Assembly (NCBI GenBank): GCA_964463165.1
Contig: CAYXBK010000008.1
Coordinates: 114,967-178,966 of the forward strand
DNA: 64,000 bases
Direction of reading: 5' to 3'
Source: UBA7236 sp964463165
GTDB taxonomy: Bacteria > Bacteroidota > Bacteroidia > Chitinophagales > BACL12
The translations under genes and the position numbers were made by a program. Positions 26,919 to 35,671 of the stretch are shown here, piece by piece; position 1 is the stretch's first letter, and the number at the start of each line of letters is the position of its first letter. Under the pieces are notes generated by a model. It did not search any database and was not told where the DNA came from. It saw nothing but the letters and a program-made list of their open reading frames with translations.

Positions 26919-27566
26919 TTATTTTTTCTTACGTGACCGGAAATTATTTATTCTGTTGGTGAATTCTTTCGGGGCTGCAAAAACAACAAATAAAATCACG
27001 TATAAAACGATTGGGATGATGATCGAGATAAACGTGAGCAGAAAAGCGATCAGTAAATAAAATGTGGCGTAGCGGTAAATGAATTTATAGGCAGAATAAA
27101 ATTGCCGGTCTTTTTCTTCAATTAAATGATGGTTGTATGCATACGAACAAATTGCGTCTGCGGCAATGGAAATCAAAAAATAATTAAAGCCAAAAACGGA
27201 AAGTGCTATCTGGCTTTCTGTTTCGAGATATTGTGCAAGAATAGCAGTTGGAAATGGAGTGAGAGTGACCAGGAATAATAAAAACCCGTTCACCCACATA
27301 AATCTTGTATCCACTTTTTGAACGTATTCCAATGCAATATGATGATTTATCCAGCAAACCATTATCGTGATAAATCCGATCGTGAATGCAACGAAAGAGC
27401 GCCAGTGTTCAAGCCCGGTTTCGATCAAACCCTGCCCGGATGCGGGATCCAGGGTCGTGATCAGTTCCAGAACAAGCAACGTAATTGCAATGGCAAATAC
27501 CCCGTCGCTGAATGCTTCTATTCTCGACGTTTCTTTTTTATTCTGTTCAGATTTATGCGGCTTCAC
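26919..27566 (-). CDS. TMEM175-family potassium channel (2 of 3), GTG start
   Basis: 215 residues, six membrane segments, with the motif RIEAFSDGVFAIAITLLVLEL in TM1. The start codon is GTG at 27566, supported by the -7-like element TATATTTG at 27595-27602, which leaves a short leader. The channel conducts K+ across the inner membrane. It lies 52 bp upstream of the esterase gene. Confidence 0.88.
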   Translation of the reverse strand: MKPHKSEQNKKETSRIEAFSDGVFAIAITLLVLELITTLDPASGQGLIETGLEHWRSFVAFTIGFITIMVCWINHHIALEYVQKVDTRFMWVNGFLLFLVTLTPFPTAILAQYLETESQIALSVFGFNYFLISIAADAICSYAYNHHLIEEKDRQFYSAYKFIYRYATFYLLIAFLLTFISIIIPIVLYVILFVVFAAPKEFTNRINNFRSRKKK

Positions 27567-27594
27567 GAATGCAATTGTATATTTAATTCATTTC

Positions 27595-27602
27595 CAAATA
27601 TA
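27595..27602 (-). promoter_or_regulatory. Bacteroidota -7 promoter element (TATATTTG)
   Basis: Perfect TAnnTTTG on the minus strand, 29 bp before the GTG start of the second TMEM175 gene. No TTTG -33 element is visible at the usual distance. Confidence 0.4.
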
Positions 27603-27665
27603 AACGAATTTGCATATAGCTACCTGAAGACTTCAGGCTGAGGGAATAGAAATATGCATTTTATT

Positions 27666-28634
27666 TCAGGCATCAATTATTTTCAAAACAACATTACCTG
27701 TTTTCTGCCCGGATTCCACATATTTATAAGCATCCGTAATTTGATCCAATGTATAAATTCTGTCTATCACCGGTTTAAAGGCACCCTTTTCAACCAAATC
27801 CTTAAAAAAATCAACATCTTTCCTGCTTATCACCGGAATTGGAAATAATACTTTTTTTCCCGGCCACAGCGGAGTGACAAGAGCATAAAAAATATTTTCG
27901 GCATTTTTGCCTAATTCCGTTGAAATATAAATTCCTTTTTTTGATAACAAGGGTTTGCATTTCCCAAAAGAACTTTTTCCCACAGCATCAAAAATAAAAT
28001 CAAATTTATTTTCCGTTTTCCTATAATCCTGCGTTTGATAATCTATCACCTCATCCGCACCCAGATTTTTTACAAGCGCAATATTTTTTGTATTGCAAAC
28101 GGCAGTAACGAAGACGCCTAAATATTTGAGCAATTGCACAGCTGCCGAACCGATGGCACCGCTTGCTCCGTAAACCATTGCTTTCTGTCCGCTTCTAATT
28201 TTTGAGGCACGTATATCATTCAATGCATAATGCGCACCTTCAGTTAATGGCGCTGCCTCAATAAATTGGAGATTACCGGGAATATATGTGATGGCATCAT
28301 TTTCCCGAACCGTTAAATATTCGCCGTGACCACCGCAGGTTTTATCATTATAGCCGAATACTTTATCACCTGTTTTGAATGATGTGACCTCTTCGCCGGT
28401 GGCTTCAATTATTCCTGCAAATTCGCAACCCAGTATTTGATATTTCGGACGGAATAATCCACTCCAGAAACGCGAAATGAAATATTGAGCACTTCGAAAT
28501 CCGGCATCCGTTCTGTTCACGGTTGATGCATATACTTTAATCAGAACTTCATCCTTTTTTGGTACCGGTTTATCTGTTTCAGTTAAAACTGCAACTTCCG
28601 GCGGGCCGTATTTTTTATAAACAACTGCTTTCAT
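27666..28634 (-). CDS. NAD(P)-dependent MDR oxidoreductase (quinone reductase-like)
   Basis: 322 residues from the ATG at 28634 (MKAVVYKKYGPPEV), the usual start of the family; an upstream frame extends to 28673. Family pieces: CEFAGIIEATGEEVTSFKTGDKVFGY, the nucleotide-binding VYGASGAIGSAAVQLLKYLG, and ADEVIDYQ. The two zinc sites of alcohol dehydrogenases are incomplete, so it is the quinone-oxidoreductase or zinc-free MDR type. Cytosolic, reduces a small carbonyl or quinone with NADPH. Confidence 0.9.
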   Translation of the reverse strand: MKAVVYKKYGPPEVAVLTETDKPVPKKDEVLIKVYASTVNRTDAGFRSAQYFISRFWSGLFRPKYQILGCEFAGIIEATGEEVTSFKTGDKVFGYNDKTCGGHGEYLTVRENDAITYIPGNLQFIEAAPLTEGAHYALNDIRASKIRSGQKAMVYGASGAIGSAAVQLLKYLGVFVTAVCNTKNIALVKNLGADEVIDYQTQDYRKTENKFDFIFDAVGKSSFGKCKPLLSKKGIYISTELGKNAENIFYALVTPLWPGKKVLFPIPVISRKDVDFFKDLVEKGAFKPVIDRIYTLDQITDAYKYVESGQKTGNVVLKIIDA

Positions 28635-28693
28635 ACGAATTAGTTGGAATGATTTCCCTGCAGGATAAAACAATCAGATTCCATATTGAAATT

Positions 28694-29335
28694 TTATTCA
28701 ATCGTTTCATTCTTGTGATGCAGTTTAAAAGACCGTGTAAGAATAAAAGGCAATATATTGGCAATTAAAAAAAGAATAAAGGAAAGTTTTGTGCTGATAA
28801 ATGCACTGAATGAGATCACAATTAAAAAGAGTAAAGCAAACGGCAGTCGCTTTAAAAGTTTCTTCCATTCTTTATAATCTGCATTTTTATGCAGGAGTTT
28901 ATTTTTGTAAATATTGCCCATCCATATATAAGCATTGATCGTCATTGCACTTGCCAATGCTCCGAAGATCAGATACGATCCCGGATTATCGGGATAGCTG
29001 CCTATAATTTCGCAGGTAAAAGGGAATAACGATATGATGATGAGGTAAGTGACGCTTAAAACGAGACAGAGTTCATTTGTTTTGCTCAGCACTCTTTGCA
29101 CATTTACACTGGCGATCCAGTTTCCACCGACAAGCAAAACGCTTAATACAAAAGCAGATAATTCAGGCCGGATCTCACTCAGGCCTTGCAGCATTTCGGC
29201 GAAGGATGAACTGTCTGCCAGTTCCGGTAAATGCAATTCCAAAACAAGCAGGGTTAAAACGATCGCATAAACAGCATCGTTGAACATGGATATGCGTTCA
29301 AGTAATTTCTTATCATATTCTTCCGCTTCACTCAT
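28694..29335 (-). CDS. Divergent TMEM175-like membrane protein (3 of 3)
   Basis: 213 residues, six hydrophobic segments. The TM1 motif is recognisable but altered: RISMFNDAVYAIVLTLLVLEL, where FSDGVFAIAITLL has become FNDAVYAIVLTLL. The later loop has a Trp-Asn pair (GGNWIASVNVQRVL) instead of the usual WxNHH (CWINHH in the two neighbours). It is probably a TMEM175 paralogue with changed conduction or a non-conducting homologue. Its stop lies 59 bp before the MDR oxidoreductase. Confidence 0.75.
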   Translation of the reverse strand: MSEAEEYDKKLLERISMFNDAVYAIVLTLLVLELHLPELADSSSFAEMLQGLSEIRPELSAFVLSVLLVGGNWIASVNVQRVLSKTNELCLVLSVTYLIIISLFPFTCEIIGSYPDNPGSYLIFGALASAMTINAYIWMGNIYKNKLLHKNADYKEWKKLLKRLPFALLFLIVISFSAFISTKLSFILFLIANILPFILTRSFKLHHKNETIE

Positions 29336-29374
29336 TCAGATTCATATTTACAAATACAAAGATTCACTAAACAA

Positions 29375-30478
29375 TCATTCCGTTATAATTTTTAAAGCTA
29401 TAAATTTCGGAAAATAAATACTATTGTTTTTTAGTAATTCCATAAAATCAAAACTATTCACGTTATAGGTGATATATATACCATCAGATAAAAGCTCGGG
29501 ATGTGCTTTTGCTGCATAGATCAAAGGATCGTTCACAGCCGGAAAATCCGGTTTATAGATCATCACCGGTTCCATCCATTTCCCTTCCAGGCTATCACTT
29601 AATCTGATACCTATTTCGCTTTTGCCGAAGCCATACGTTTGAATCTGAATATATTTTTTAATTCCGGGGTCATAGTGTACCGAAAATTCAGTTTGCCCGA
29701 TAAAAAGGGGAGAAGGAGTTTGCATTTCTGCCGTGCGATAAACCCACTGACCGTTTATAAGCCATTCCGGATCATGCAAATCACCAAGATAAGCAGCGTC
29801 AATTTTCCAGCGCAATAAAAATACTTCATGTGTATCGGGTTCTGCAACACTAAATGCATAAATATAATTTTCATTTTTTAATACGGCCGCAGATCCCGCG
29901 ATGATTCCATACGTTTCAATGCCATTTATATAATGCATATCCCATTCTGATGGTGTATCATATGGATTTGATATTAGCACCGCAGCCCATCCTGTTGCTT
30001 CGAACCCGATCGCATTATTTTTATTTTCTACCTTGATCAGAAACACCAGCAATTTATCTTTTATCATTGTTCCGTGCCCTGTCCAATACCAAAAATCACC
30101 TTGCTGGTGAAAGAATGCGCCCGGATTATTTCCCTGATCATTCCAATAAAAAGTAATGTCTGCGGTTTTAAGATCATACCCATGTTGTATGCCTATACTA
30201 TTTCTGATGATCGTGGAACTATGTCGTGTGCCCGAACCATCGGAAGAAATAAAACTATCGCTGAACAACCACAATATATTTCCATTTTCGAGGTCAATTG
30301 AAGATGCACCATCTGCTCCTCTCCAAACGGAATCTTTTGTAAAGAATGCATCGGTTTCTTCGATGTTTGTTACCTGAAAATGAAACGGAAAATTTTCTGA
30401 AGATTGCCCCGAAACAAAATGTTGCATCAAAATGCAAATACTGAAAACATATAATTTCATTTCAGGGTTTTTCATCAA
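29375..30478 (-). CDS. DUF4185-like secreted beta-propeller protein
   Basis: 367 residues. A signal peptide follows (MKLYVFSICILMQHFVSGQ from Met7). The body has the pieces VWRGADGASSIDLENGNILWLFSDSFI, WYWTGHGTMIKDKLLVF, GIIAGSAAVLKNENYIYAF and GIKKYIQIQTYGFGKSEIGIRLSD of the DUF4185/five-blade propeller group related to glycoside hydrolases. The function is not established. It lies 34 bp downstream of the Lnt-type gene and may be cotranscribed. Confidence 0.65.
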   Translation of the reverse strand: MMKNPEMKLYVFSICILMQHFVSGQSSENFPFHFQVTNIEETDAFFTKDSVWRGADGASSIDLENGNILWLFSDSFISSDGSGTRHSSTIIRNSIGIQHGYDLKTADITFYWNDQGNNPGAFFHQQGDFWYWTGHGTMIKDKLLVFLIKVENKNNAIGFEATGWAAVLISNPYDTPSEWDMHYINGIETYGIIAGSAAVLKNENYIYAFSVAEPDTHEVFLLRWKIDAAYLGDLHDPEWLINGQWVYRTAEMQTPSPLFIGQTEFSVHYDPGIKKYIQIQTYGFGKSEIGIRLSDSLEGKWMEPVMIYKPDFPAVNDPLIYAAKAHPELLSDGIYITYNVNSFDFMELLKNNSIYFPKFIALKIITE

Positions 30479-30511
30479 TACCTCATTTGTAAAATTGTTT
30501 TTTGGATACTT

Positions 30512-31930
30512 TTATTTTTTAACGGGGCGTAAGCCGGTGAAAAGAAAAAATAAAATAAACAGAATGCATAAATAAACAAACGTGTCACCAATAACGGAAT
30601 AAATTGTTTTAACACCCTGCACCGGCAAAAAAGCCATCATCACCTTATCGTTTTTATCATAGCTGCTCATCTGTGCTGAAAATTCTCCATATGGTGTGAT
30701 CGCTGCCGACAAACCAAACCGTGTTGAGCGTAAAATGGAATGCCCTTGTTCTACTGCACGGTATGCAGCCATTCTGGTGTGCAACGGATCGATTCCACGC
30801 CAATCGGACGAAGGATCGGCAACAAGGTCTGCATTTAATGCACCATACCCTTTTGCCAGATAAGGGAAATCATAATCATAGCAAATTACTGCACCGGTAG
30901 TTACACCATCTATATCAAACACCTGCAATTTTTCTTTTCCCTTTACTGCAGGTTCACCAGGAACGGGTTGATGTTTATTATAGGTAAATAATAAATTTCC
31001 ACCGGCATCATAAAATAAATAATTGTTTTTATAACGCATTGGCTTTTCTGAAACCGGAACAATAAATGCCGCTACAATTGGAACCCCTGTTTTTTTTGCA
31101 AGGGCAGATAAAGAATCTTTCCATGTATTTTCTTCTTCAGGCATTATAAAAGTGGAAGCTTCATTCCATACGATCAGTTTTGCACCGGACTCCGCGGCAA
31201 ATATTGTATTGCTGAATAAATCCTCCTTTACCTTATCATTTATTTCTTTTGAAGGCAAAGGAAATCCGGTCACATCCGAATCACTTCCAACAGCTGCTAC
31301 TTTTATCATTTCTTTGCCATGTGCTTTATTCAATTCATAACGCAATCCGCCGAAAATAAAAAGCAGACAAATTGTAATACCAGGTATTTGCAATTGAAGC
31401 CTGGTAGTTTTTTTAGAAAACGCAATTTCTGCGATACAAATATTTACCCAATACACAAGGAAACTCAATCCCGGCATTCCGAATAAGGAAAGGCTTTGCA
31501 TCAGAAAAATATTATGCGATTGTGTATATGCTGCAACACCCCAGCTTGCAAAAGGAGTGAATGAATATTGTATCCATTCCAGCAAAATCATCAGAGATGG
31601 AAATAACAGTATTGCATATTTACGGTCTTTAAATCTATCCCATATTAAAAAACCGGGAAGATGTATGAGGCTGATCGGCACAGAATAAAGGAAAATCATA
31701 ACAAATGGCATGGGTGGAGACAAAATTTTTGCGATGCAAAACGACCATGCGATAATGAGCCCCGCTAAAAACAACAGCCTTGATTTTCTTCCGTGTGTAT
31801 TTCGCAGGTAGAGTAAAAATGGTGCATATGCAATCCAGCCTGCGAGATCAATACTAATTGTAAGATGTGCTGCAGTGACTGTAATTATTCCAATCAGCAG
31901 ATAGTAAACAGGTTTCATTTTGGGTTTCAT
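30512..31930 (-). CDS. lnt: Apolipoprotein N-acyltransferase-like, carbon-nitrogen hydrolase domain
   Basis: 472 residues. Six to seven membrane helices in the first 200 residues precede a nitrilase-fold domain with the Glu-Lys-Cys triad: VWNEASTF (Glu), YNKHQPVPGEPAV (Lys) and GAVICYDYDFP (Cys). A last membrane helix follows (FVYLCILFILFFLF). Lnt N-acylates the diacylated cysteine of lipoproteins in the inner membrane. In Bacteroidota the need for Lnt varies, and some homologues serve other acyl transfers. Confidence 0.85.
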   Translation of the reverse strand: MKPKMKPVYYLLIGIITVTAAHLTISIDLAGWIAYAPFLLYLRNTHGRKSRLLFLAGLIIAWSFCIAKILSPPMPFVMIFLYSVPISLIHLPGFLIWDRFKDRKYAILLFPSLMILLEWIQYSFTPFASWGVAAYTQSHNIFLMQSLSLFGMPGLSFLVYWVNICIAEIAFSKKTTRLQLQIPGITICLLFIFGGLRYELNKAHGKEMIKVAAVGSDSDVTGFPLPSKEINDKVKEDLFSNTIFAAESGAKLIVWNEASTFIMPEEENTWKDSLSALAKKTGVPIVAAFIVPVSEKPMRYKNNYLFYDAGGNLLFTYNKHQPVPGEPAVKGKEKLQVFDIDGVTTGAVICYDYDFPYLAKGYGALNADLVADPSSDWRGIDPLHTRMAAYRAVEQGHSILRSTRFGLSAAITPYGEFSAQMSSYDKNDKVMMAFLPVQGVKTIYSVIGDTFVYLCILFILFFLFTGLRPVKK

Positions 31931-32043
31931 TTGTTTGACGAATAAAAGGTTGAATTGAATTATAAAAATAGCAATGACAATGGAGCCTGCAAATTTTTAC
32001 TAATTGAATCCGCATTTGTGGTTGGGGCAGAGGAAATCAATAT

Positions 32044-32083
32044 GAAATAAAACCCACCAGGTCCCGTTCGAACCGGGTGAGTT
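32044..32083 (-). terminator. Rho-independent terminator after the outer-membrane protein gene
   Basis: On the minus strand AAACTCACC (from 32083) pairs, with one G-U, with GGTGGGTTT and runs into TTTTATTT. An inner CCCG/CGGG helix around TTCGAA strengthens it. It lies about 90 bp after the stop at 32174 and in front of the Lnt-type gene. Confidence 0.75.
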
Positions 32084-32173
32084 TATACATTACAAAACCT
32101 GAAATATTAAATTGTCATGAAATGGTTTCTCAAAATGGAAGGCACAAAATAATTTTGCAAAATAACGAAACTG

Positions 32174-32989
32174 CTAAAATTTGAAATTTGCCCCAATTTT
32201 GTAAGAGAGCGTATTCACATTTGCAAAATTGTATTCAGCACCGAGGGTGATGAAGTAAATTTCTGTCGTGAGCCCGAGCATACTCTGCACACCAAAAATA
32301 TTTTCATCTTCCAAAACAACAGCTTCTGTTTTTTCATGTGCATGTGTAATGTAAGCTGATGCACCTGCATAAGGTGTTATACTTGCCCAATCGGAAAACA
32401 GGGGAATTTTTTTGCTGACAAAAATATCTGCACCATACACTGCCAAATTCAAATCCTCGGGGCCGTAAAGTGAATTAAAGGTAAGGCGGGTAGCCAAGGC
32501 CCAATTTTTAACCGTATCATTCACAATATTGTATTGCAGTTGTCCGCCAATCAATCCATAATTTGCCCCCGGCCTGGCGGTCCAGTAAATGCCCGCATCA
32601 ATTTTATTTGTCAGCCCTGCACGCAGGTTCAAACCGGGAAAAGGCAATATGTCTCCACCAACCAGGTAATGGGTTGAATCGGGATGCACGAATGTATTGT
32701 TCCAGGCATTATCCGTTTCATCGATACCGGTATTCCACTGTAAAATGGCAAATTGGAAATGGCCGGGTCCGAGCGGCTCTGCCCCGATTACAGGACGGAA
32801 ATAGGTTACCATTCCAGCTTCAGAAGCGAATTGGTGCCATTCTTCCTGTGTAAGAGATGGATCGAGCTGAAAGGAACATTCTTCCCATTCAGTGTTTATG
32901 TGGAGATGCACATCCTGTGCTGAGGCGAATTGAATGGCACTGCAAAATGCAGTTGCCATCAATAAATTTCTGTTGATTTTCATTTTCAT
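32174..32989 (-). CDS. Outer-membrane beta-barrel-like protein
   Basis: 271 residues. Signal peptide (LLMATAFCSAIQFASAQ). Alternating strands end in an aromatic C-terminus (LSYKIGANFKF, terminal Phe), the usual barrel-insertion signal. A HLHINTEWEEC start and the glycine-rich segments resemble porin-like or transporter-type barrels, but the family is not recognised. It lies 93 bp downstream of the AraC gene and is followed by a terminator, so its control by that regulator is possible. Confidence 0.6.
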   Translation of the reverse strand: MKMKINRNLLMATAFCSAIQFASAQDVHLHINTEWEECSFQLDPSLTQEEWHQFASEAGMVTYFRPVIGAEPLGPGHFQFAILQWNTGIDETDNAWNNTFVHPDSTHYLVGGDILPFPGLNLRAGLTNKIDAGIYWTARPGANYGLIGGQLQYNIVNDTVKNWALATRLTFNSLYGPEDLNLAVYGADIFVSKKIPLFSDWASITPYAGASAYITHAHEKTEAVVLEDENIFGVQSMLGLTTEIYFITLGAEYNFANVNTLSYKIGANFKF

Positions 32990-33082
32990 TTTTTCTTTGA
33001 TTGTTTAAAATTCGGAGCAAAGAAACAGCGGGATACAAGCGAAATCGCCCCATCTTATAAGTTGACACCACAAAAAGAAAAT

Positions 33083-34288
33083 TTAACCAACCTCTTCGAG
33101 GTGCACTTCAATCTCACGCAGGTAATGGGAAGGAGATTGGCCGGTTACCTTTCTGAAGTTTCTGTTAAAGGAAGACTTGGAATTAAAACCGCAACCGAAA
33201 GCGAGTGAAAGTAAAGTGAAATGCTGGTTTTTTGGATCCTTTACAATCCGCAGAAATTCTTCCACCCGCTGTTCATTTATATAATCGTAGAAGTTTTTAT
33301 TGAAGACGGTATTTATAACCTGAGAAAGATAGTTCGGGTGGATGTGCAGCTTTTGTGCAATATCTCCAAGTGTTATTTCAGGATCTGTATATAATTTTTC
33401 AGTTTCCATGAGCCCGGTTAATTGCATGTTGATCGTTTCAAGATCCTGGTTGTTCAAACCCGATTTTTTATATTTTTCCCTCACGGGCAGCGGCTTAGTG
33501 GTGTCTGTTAGAATCCGTGCCTCTTTTTCTTGTAATTCGGATTCAATGGATGGCGGGACGGTGTCCGCCAAACCTGGACTTAAATTTTCCGGGTAGAGAT
33601 CAGAGCCTTCAGCCGGCATGCCGTTGTTTGTAAATATCGGCGTCTGCCTGATGCCATATACCCCGATAAATAGTACGTAGATCACCACTGCAACAAATGT
33701 GAGTTCCTCAGTCCCGAAAATTACAGTTAACCAGATAATACCAATTCCGAAATTTAAATATTGCAACCACTTCAGGTTTATTTTTTCAATGTCGGAAAAA
33801 TTTTCTTTTATTTTCCGCTGGTGTTTTCGCAATAATAATATTGTAAGGAGGACATAGGTAATTCCGGAAATTATAATTGCTGCAAACCGAATCGTTAAAA
33901 ATGCTTCATACCCGACTCCTTCATGGTCGATGATATAAAGTTTTTGTTCGCCGGTAAGTAAATAAAAATCGACCAGGTATAAATAACAAATCAGTGCAGG
34001 AAGGAAATGCAGCAGCCTGTTTATTTTTCTTTCCGGTAATTTTCCCACGAGTGCTGACGCATATAAAAAAAGAAAGGGGCCATGCATAAGCGGGATGGGT
34101 AAATCAAAACCGATGATACTTGTATATTCGGTAAAAAGATCGGAATGATCGAAATAATAATAAAATTGATGGATTGTGATTAAAATAAACCAGCAGAGCA
34201 AATAATTATCACCCGGGCTCCTGTTTTTTTTAAACAGCAATAAGGCGGATAAAAATATTGAGATGACAATGCCGGCTATAAAAATCAT
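33083..34288 (-). CDS. Membrane-anchored AraC-type transcriptional regulator
   Basis: 401 residues. Residues 1-210 form about seven membrane helices. A long linker follows, then two helix-turn-helix units: EITLGDIAQKLHIHPNYLSQVIN and LLSLAFGCGFNSKSSFNRNFRKVTGQSPSHYLRE (the AraC signature). This 7TM-AraC architecture is frequent in Bacteroidota. It senses a membrane or outer signal and acts on DNA close to the membrane. Divergence of function cannot be told. A TAACTTTG element lies only 6 bp upstream of its ATG, hinting at a leaderless transcript. Confidence 0.9.
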   Translation of the reverse strand: MIFIAGIVISIFLSALLLFKKNRSPGDNYLLCWFILITIHQFYYYFDHSDLFTEYTSIIGFDLPIPLMHGPFLFLYASALVGKLPERKINRLLHFLPALICYLYLVDFYLLTGEQKLYIIDHEGVGYEAFLTIRFAAIIISGITYVLLTILLLRKHQRKIKENFSDIEKINLKWLQYLNFGIGIIWLTVIFGTEELTFVAVVIYVLFIGVYGIRQTPIFTNNGMPAEGSDLYPENLSPGLADTVPPSIESELQEKEARILTDTTKPLPVREKYKKSGLNNQDLETINMQLTGLMETEKLYTDPEITLGDIAQKLHIHPNYLSQVINTVFNKNFYDYINEQRVEEFLRIVKDPKNQHFTLLSLAFGCGFNSKSSFNRNFRKVTGQSPSHYLREIEVHLEEVG

Positions 34289-34293
34289 TAAAA

Positions 34294-34323
34294 CAAAGTT
34301 AAATAAATTCGTGTGCCGGCAAA
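34294..34323 (-). promoter_or_regulatory. Promoter-like pair TTTG-N18-TAACTTTG close to the AraC start
   Basis: TTTG at 34323-34320 and TAACTTTG at 34301-34294 on the minus strand, 18 nt apart (consensus 19-21). The ATG at 34288 is only 6 nt further on, which would leave no leader. Confidence 0.35.
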
Positions 34324-34337
34324 TGCTGCGTATCGGT

Positions 34338-34763
34338 TTACCTGTGCTTTAATGTTTCTTCTATCATTCCCTTTAATATTTTCAGATCAACATCTTCCAG
34401 TTTATTGATGTATAAGCAACCTGCACCGGTTTTATGCTTGCCGAGTTTTTTAAGTGCATCTGCATGTTCCTGGATGCCGACACTGATATACAAGGAAAGA
34501 TTTGCTTTTCGCGGAGCAAAACCAATCAGCAACCAGTCCACTTCTCTTCCCGTGTTCGGGCTTTTATAACGTTTATTGCCAAATCCGATAATTGAATTGC
34601 TCCATAGAACCGGTTCTTCACCTGTTGCTTTTTTCATCATTTCAACAAGTACAAACGAATCTTTTCGTTTTTGTTCGTCGGGTAGTTTATTGATGAATTC
34701 GGTAACACTATCGGATGTAGGTTTTGTTTTAATTATGGCAAGTTTTGATTTTTTTGCAGTCAT
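34338..34763 (-). CDS. DUF1801 domain protein (1 of 3)
   Basis: 141 residues. The DUF1801 core is clear: VTEFINKLPDEQKRKDSFVLVEMMKKATGEEPVLWSNSIIGFGNKRY, VDWLLIGFAPRKANLSLYI and AGCLYINKLEDVDLKILKGMI. The small fold resembles that of YdhG-like proteins and no reaction is known. Cytosolic. It heads the 34-35.6 kb group of three small one-domain genes and may be transcribed with them. Confidence 0.85.
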   Translation of the reverse strand: MTAKKSKLAIIKTKPTSDSVTEFINKLPDEQKRKDSFVLVEMMKKATGEEPVLWSNSIIGFGNKRYKSPNTGREVDWLLIGFAPRKANLSLYISVGIQEHADALKKLGKHKTGAGCLYINKLEDVDLKILKGMIEETLKHR

Positions 34764-34819
34764 TGTTTTGAATTTAATGAGAAATTTATTTCAGAAACGG
34801 GTTAATTGTTTTGTTGCAA

Positions 34820-35179
34820 TTATTTTTTTGTTGTCTTTGGTTTTAAGCCGGCCACATATTGAAAGCTGATTTCAAAATAAGATTTTAGTTTACCAGTATT
34901 TTTAAAAACAGCATCAGGCACGAGTACGTATTCTTTCAGAATAGTACCATGTGCTTCGCAAAGAGTTGTTTTGAATTTGGAAAGAAATTCCGTTCGCACC
35001 GGGAGTGGTAATCTGAGTCCGAGGTTGCCTTCCTTATCCAGAAATGAAAACATATGTCCGTTTACAGAAGTATAAGGCATACTTACGCCTTTAATTTCAA
35101 TGCCGCGAATTGTTGCTGTCAGTTTTTCATATAGCATTAATTTATCTTCAGGAATCGTATTTTGCTTTTTAGCAGCCAT
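34820..35179 (-). CDS. TfoX N-terminal-domain-like small protein
   Basis: 119 residues from the ATG at 35179 (a TTG lies six bases further upstream). The layout MLYEKLTATIRGIEIKGVSMPYTSVNGHMFSFLDKEGNLGLRLPLPVRTEFLSK and YVLVPDAVFKNTGKLKSYFEIS resembles TfoX_N or MmcQ-like folds, where a protein-ligand surface is expected. The biochemical role is unknown. It follows the DUF1801 gene at 35189 by 9 bp, so the two are one transcript. Confidence 0.6.
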   Translation of the reverse strand: MAAKKQNTIPEDKLMLYEKLTATIRGIEIKGVSMPYTSVNGHMFSFLDKEGNLGLRLPLPVRTEFLSKFKTTLCEAHGTILKEYVLVPDAVFKNTGKLKSYFEISFQYVAGLKPKTTKK

Positions 35180-35188
35180 GGACAAGAA

Positions 35189-35578
35189 CTATTTTAAGCG
35201 CTCCAATACACCTTTTCGTTTTACGATGTTTTTATAATCCCACTGAATTTCCTTTGCTTTTTTAAGCCAGCGTTTTAAATCCTTTTTATTCACTTCATCT
35301 GCCGATGTATATCTTTTTTCTGCACCTTTAAAACTTCCTTCTTTTTCAAGGCCGGCTTCATCAAATGACTGCCCGCTCCAGAACAGCAAGCGCACTGAAC
35401 CTTTTAATTTACTGTAACCAACAATCGGATTCCCGTCTAAAAACCACACCGGATGTGCATGCCATACTTTATTTTCGGCATCCGGCAGGTGCAGGCTGAT
35501 TTCTTCTGCAAGGAGATCACAAATTTTTTTGTCTTCAGGGGATTGCGATTTGTTGTATGCAAGAATTTCTTTGTTCAT
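35189..35578 (-). CDS. DUF1801 domain protein (2 of 3)
   Basis: 129 residues, starting at MNKEILAYNKSQSPEDKKI. The core DAENKVWHAHPVWFLDGNPIVGYSKLKGSVRLLFWSGQSFDEAGLE and the tail TSADEVNKKDLKRWLKKAKEI match the DUF1801 layout with a distinct branch. No reaction is known. A TAAATTTG promoter-like element is present at 35602-35609, upstream of its start. Confidence 0.8.
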   Translation of the reverse strand: MNKEILAYNKSQSPEDKKICDLLAEEISLHLPDAENKVWHAHPVWFLDGNPIVGYSKLKGSVRLLFWSGQSFDEAGLEKEGSFKGAEKRYTSADEVNKKDLKRWLKKAKEIQWDYKNIVKRKGVLERLK

Positions 35579-35601
35579 TTTATACATTTTATACTACGTA
35601 A

Positions 35602-35609
35602 CAAATTTA
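35602..35609 (-). promoter_or_regulatory. Bacteroidota -7 promoter element (TAAATTTG)
   Basis: Perfect TAnnTTTG 24 bp before the DUF1801 start at 35578. No convincing -33 TTTG is found. Confidence 0.4.
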
Positions 35610-35671
35610 TTGACCGGGTTTGGAAATTTCACTTTCAAGCACACAAATCTCCCCGTCTTGCAGGTTGGATT

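Noticed and set aside
32050..32080. tRNA-like GGTTCGAAC T-loop motif
   Set aside because: The motif is the loop of a terminator hairpin; no acceptor, D or anticodon arms fit around it.
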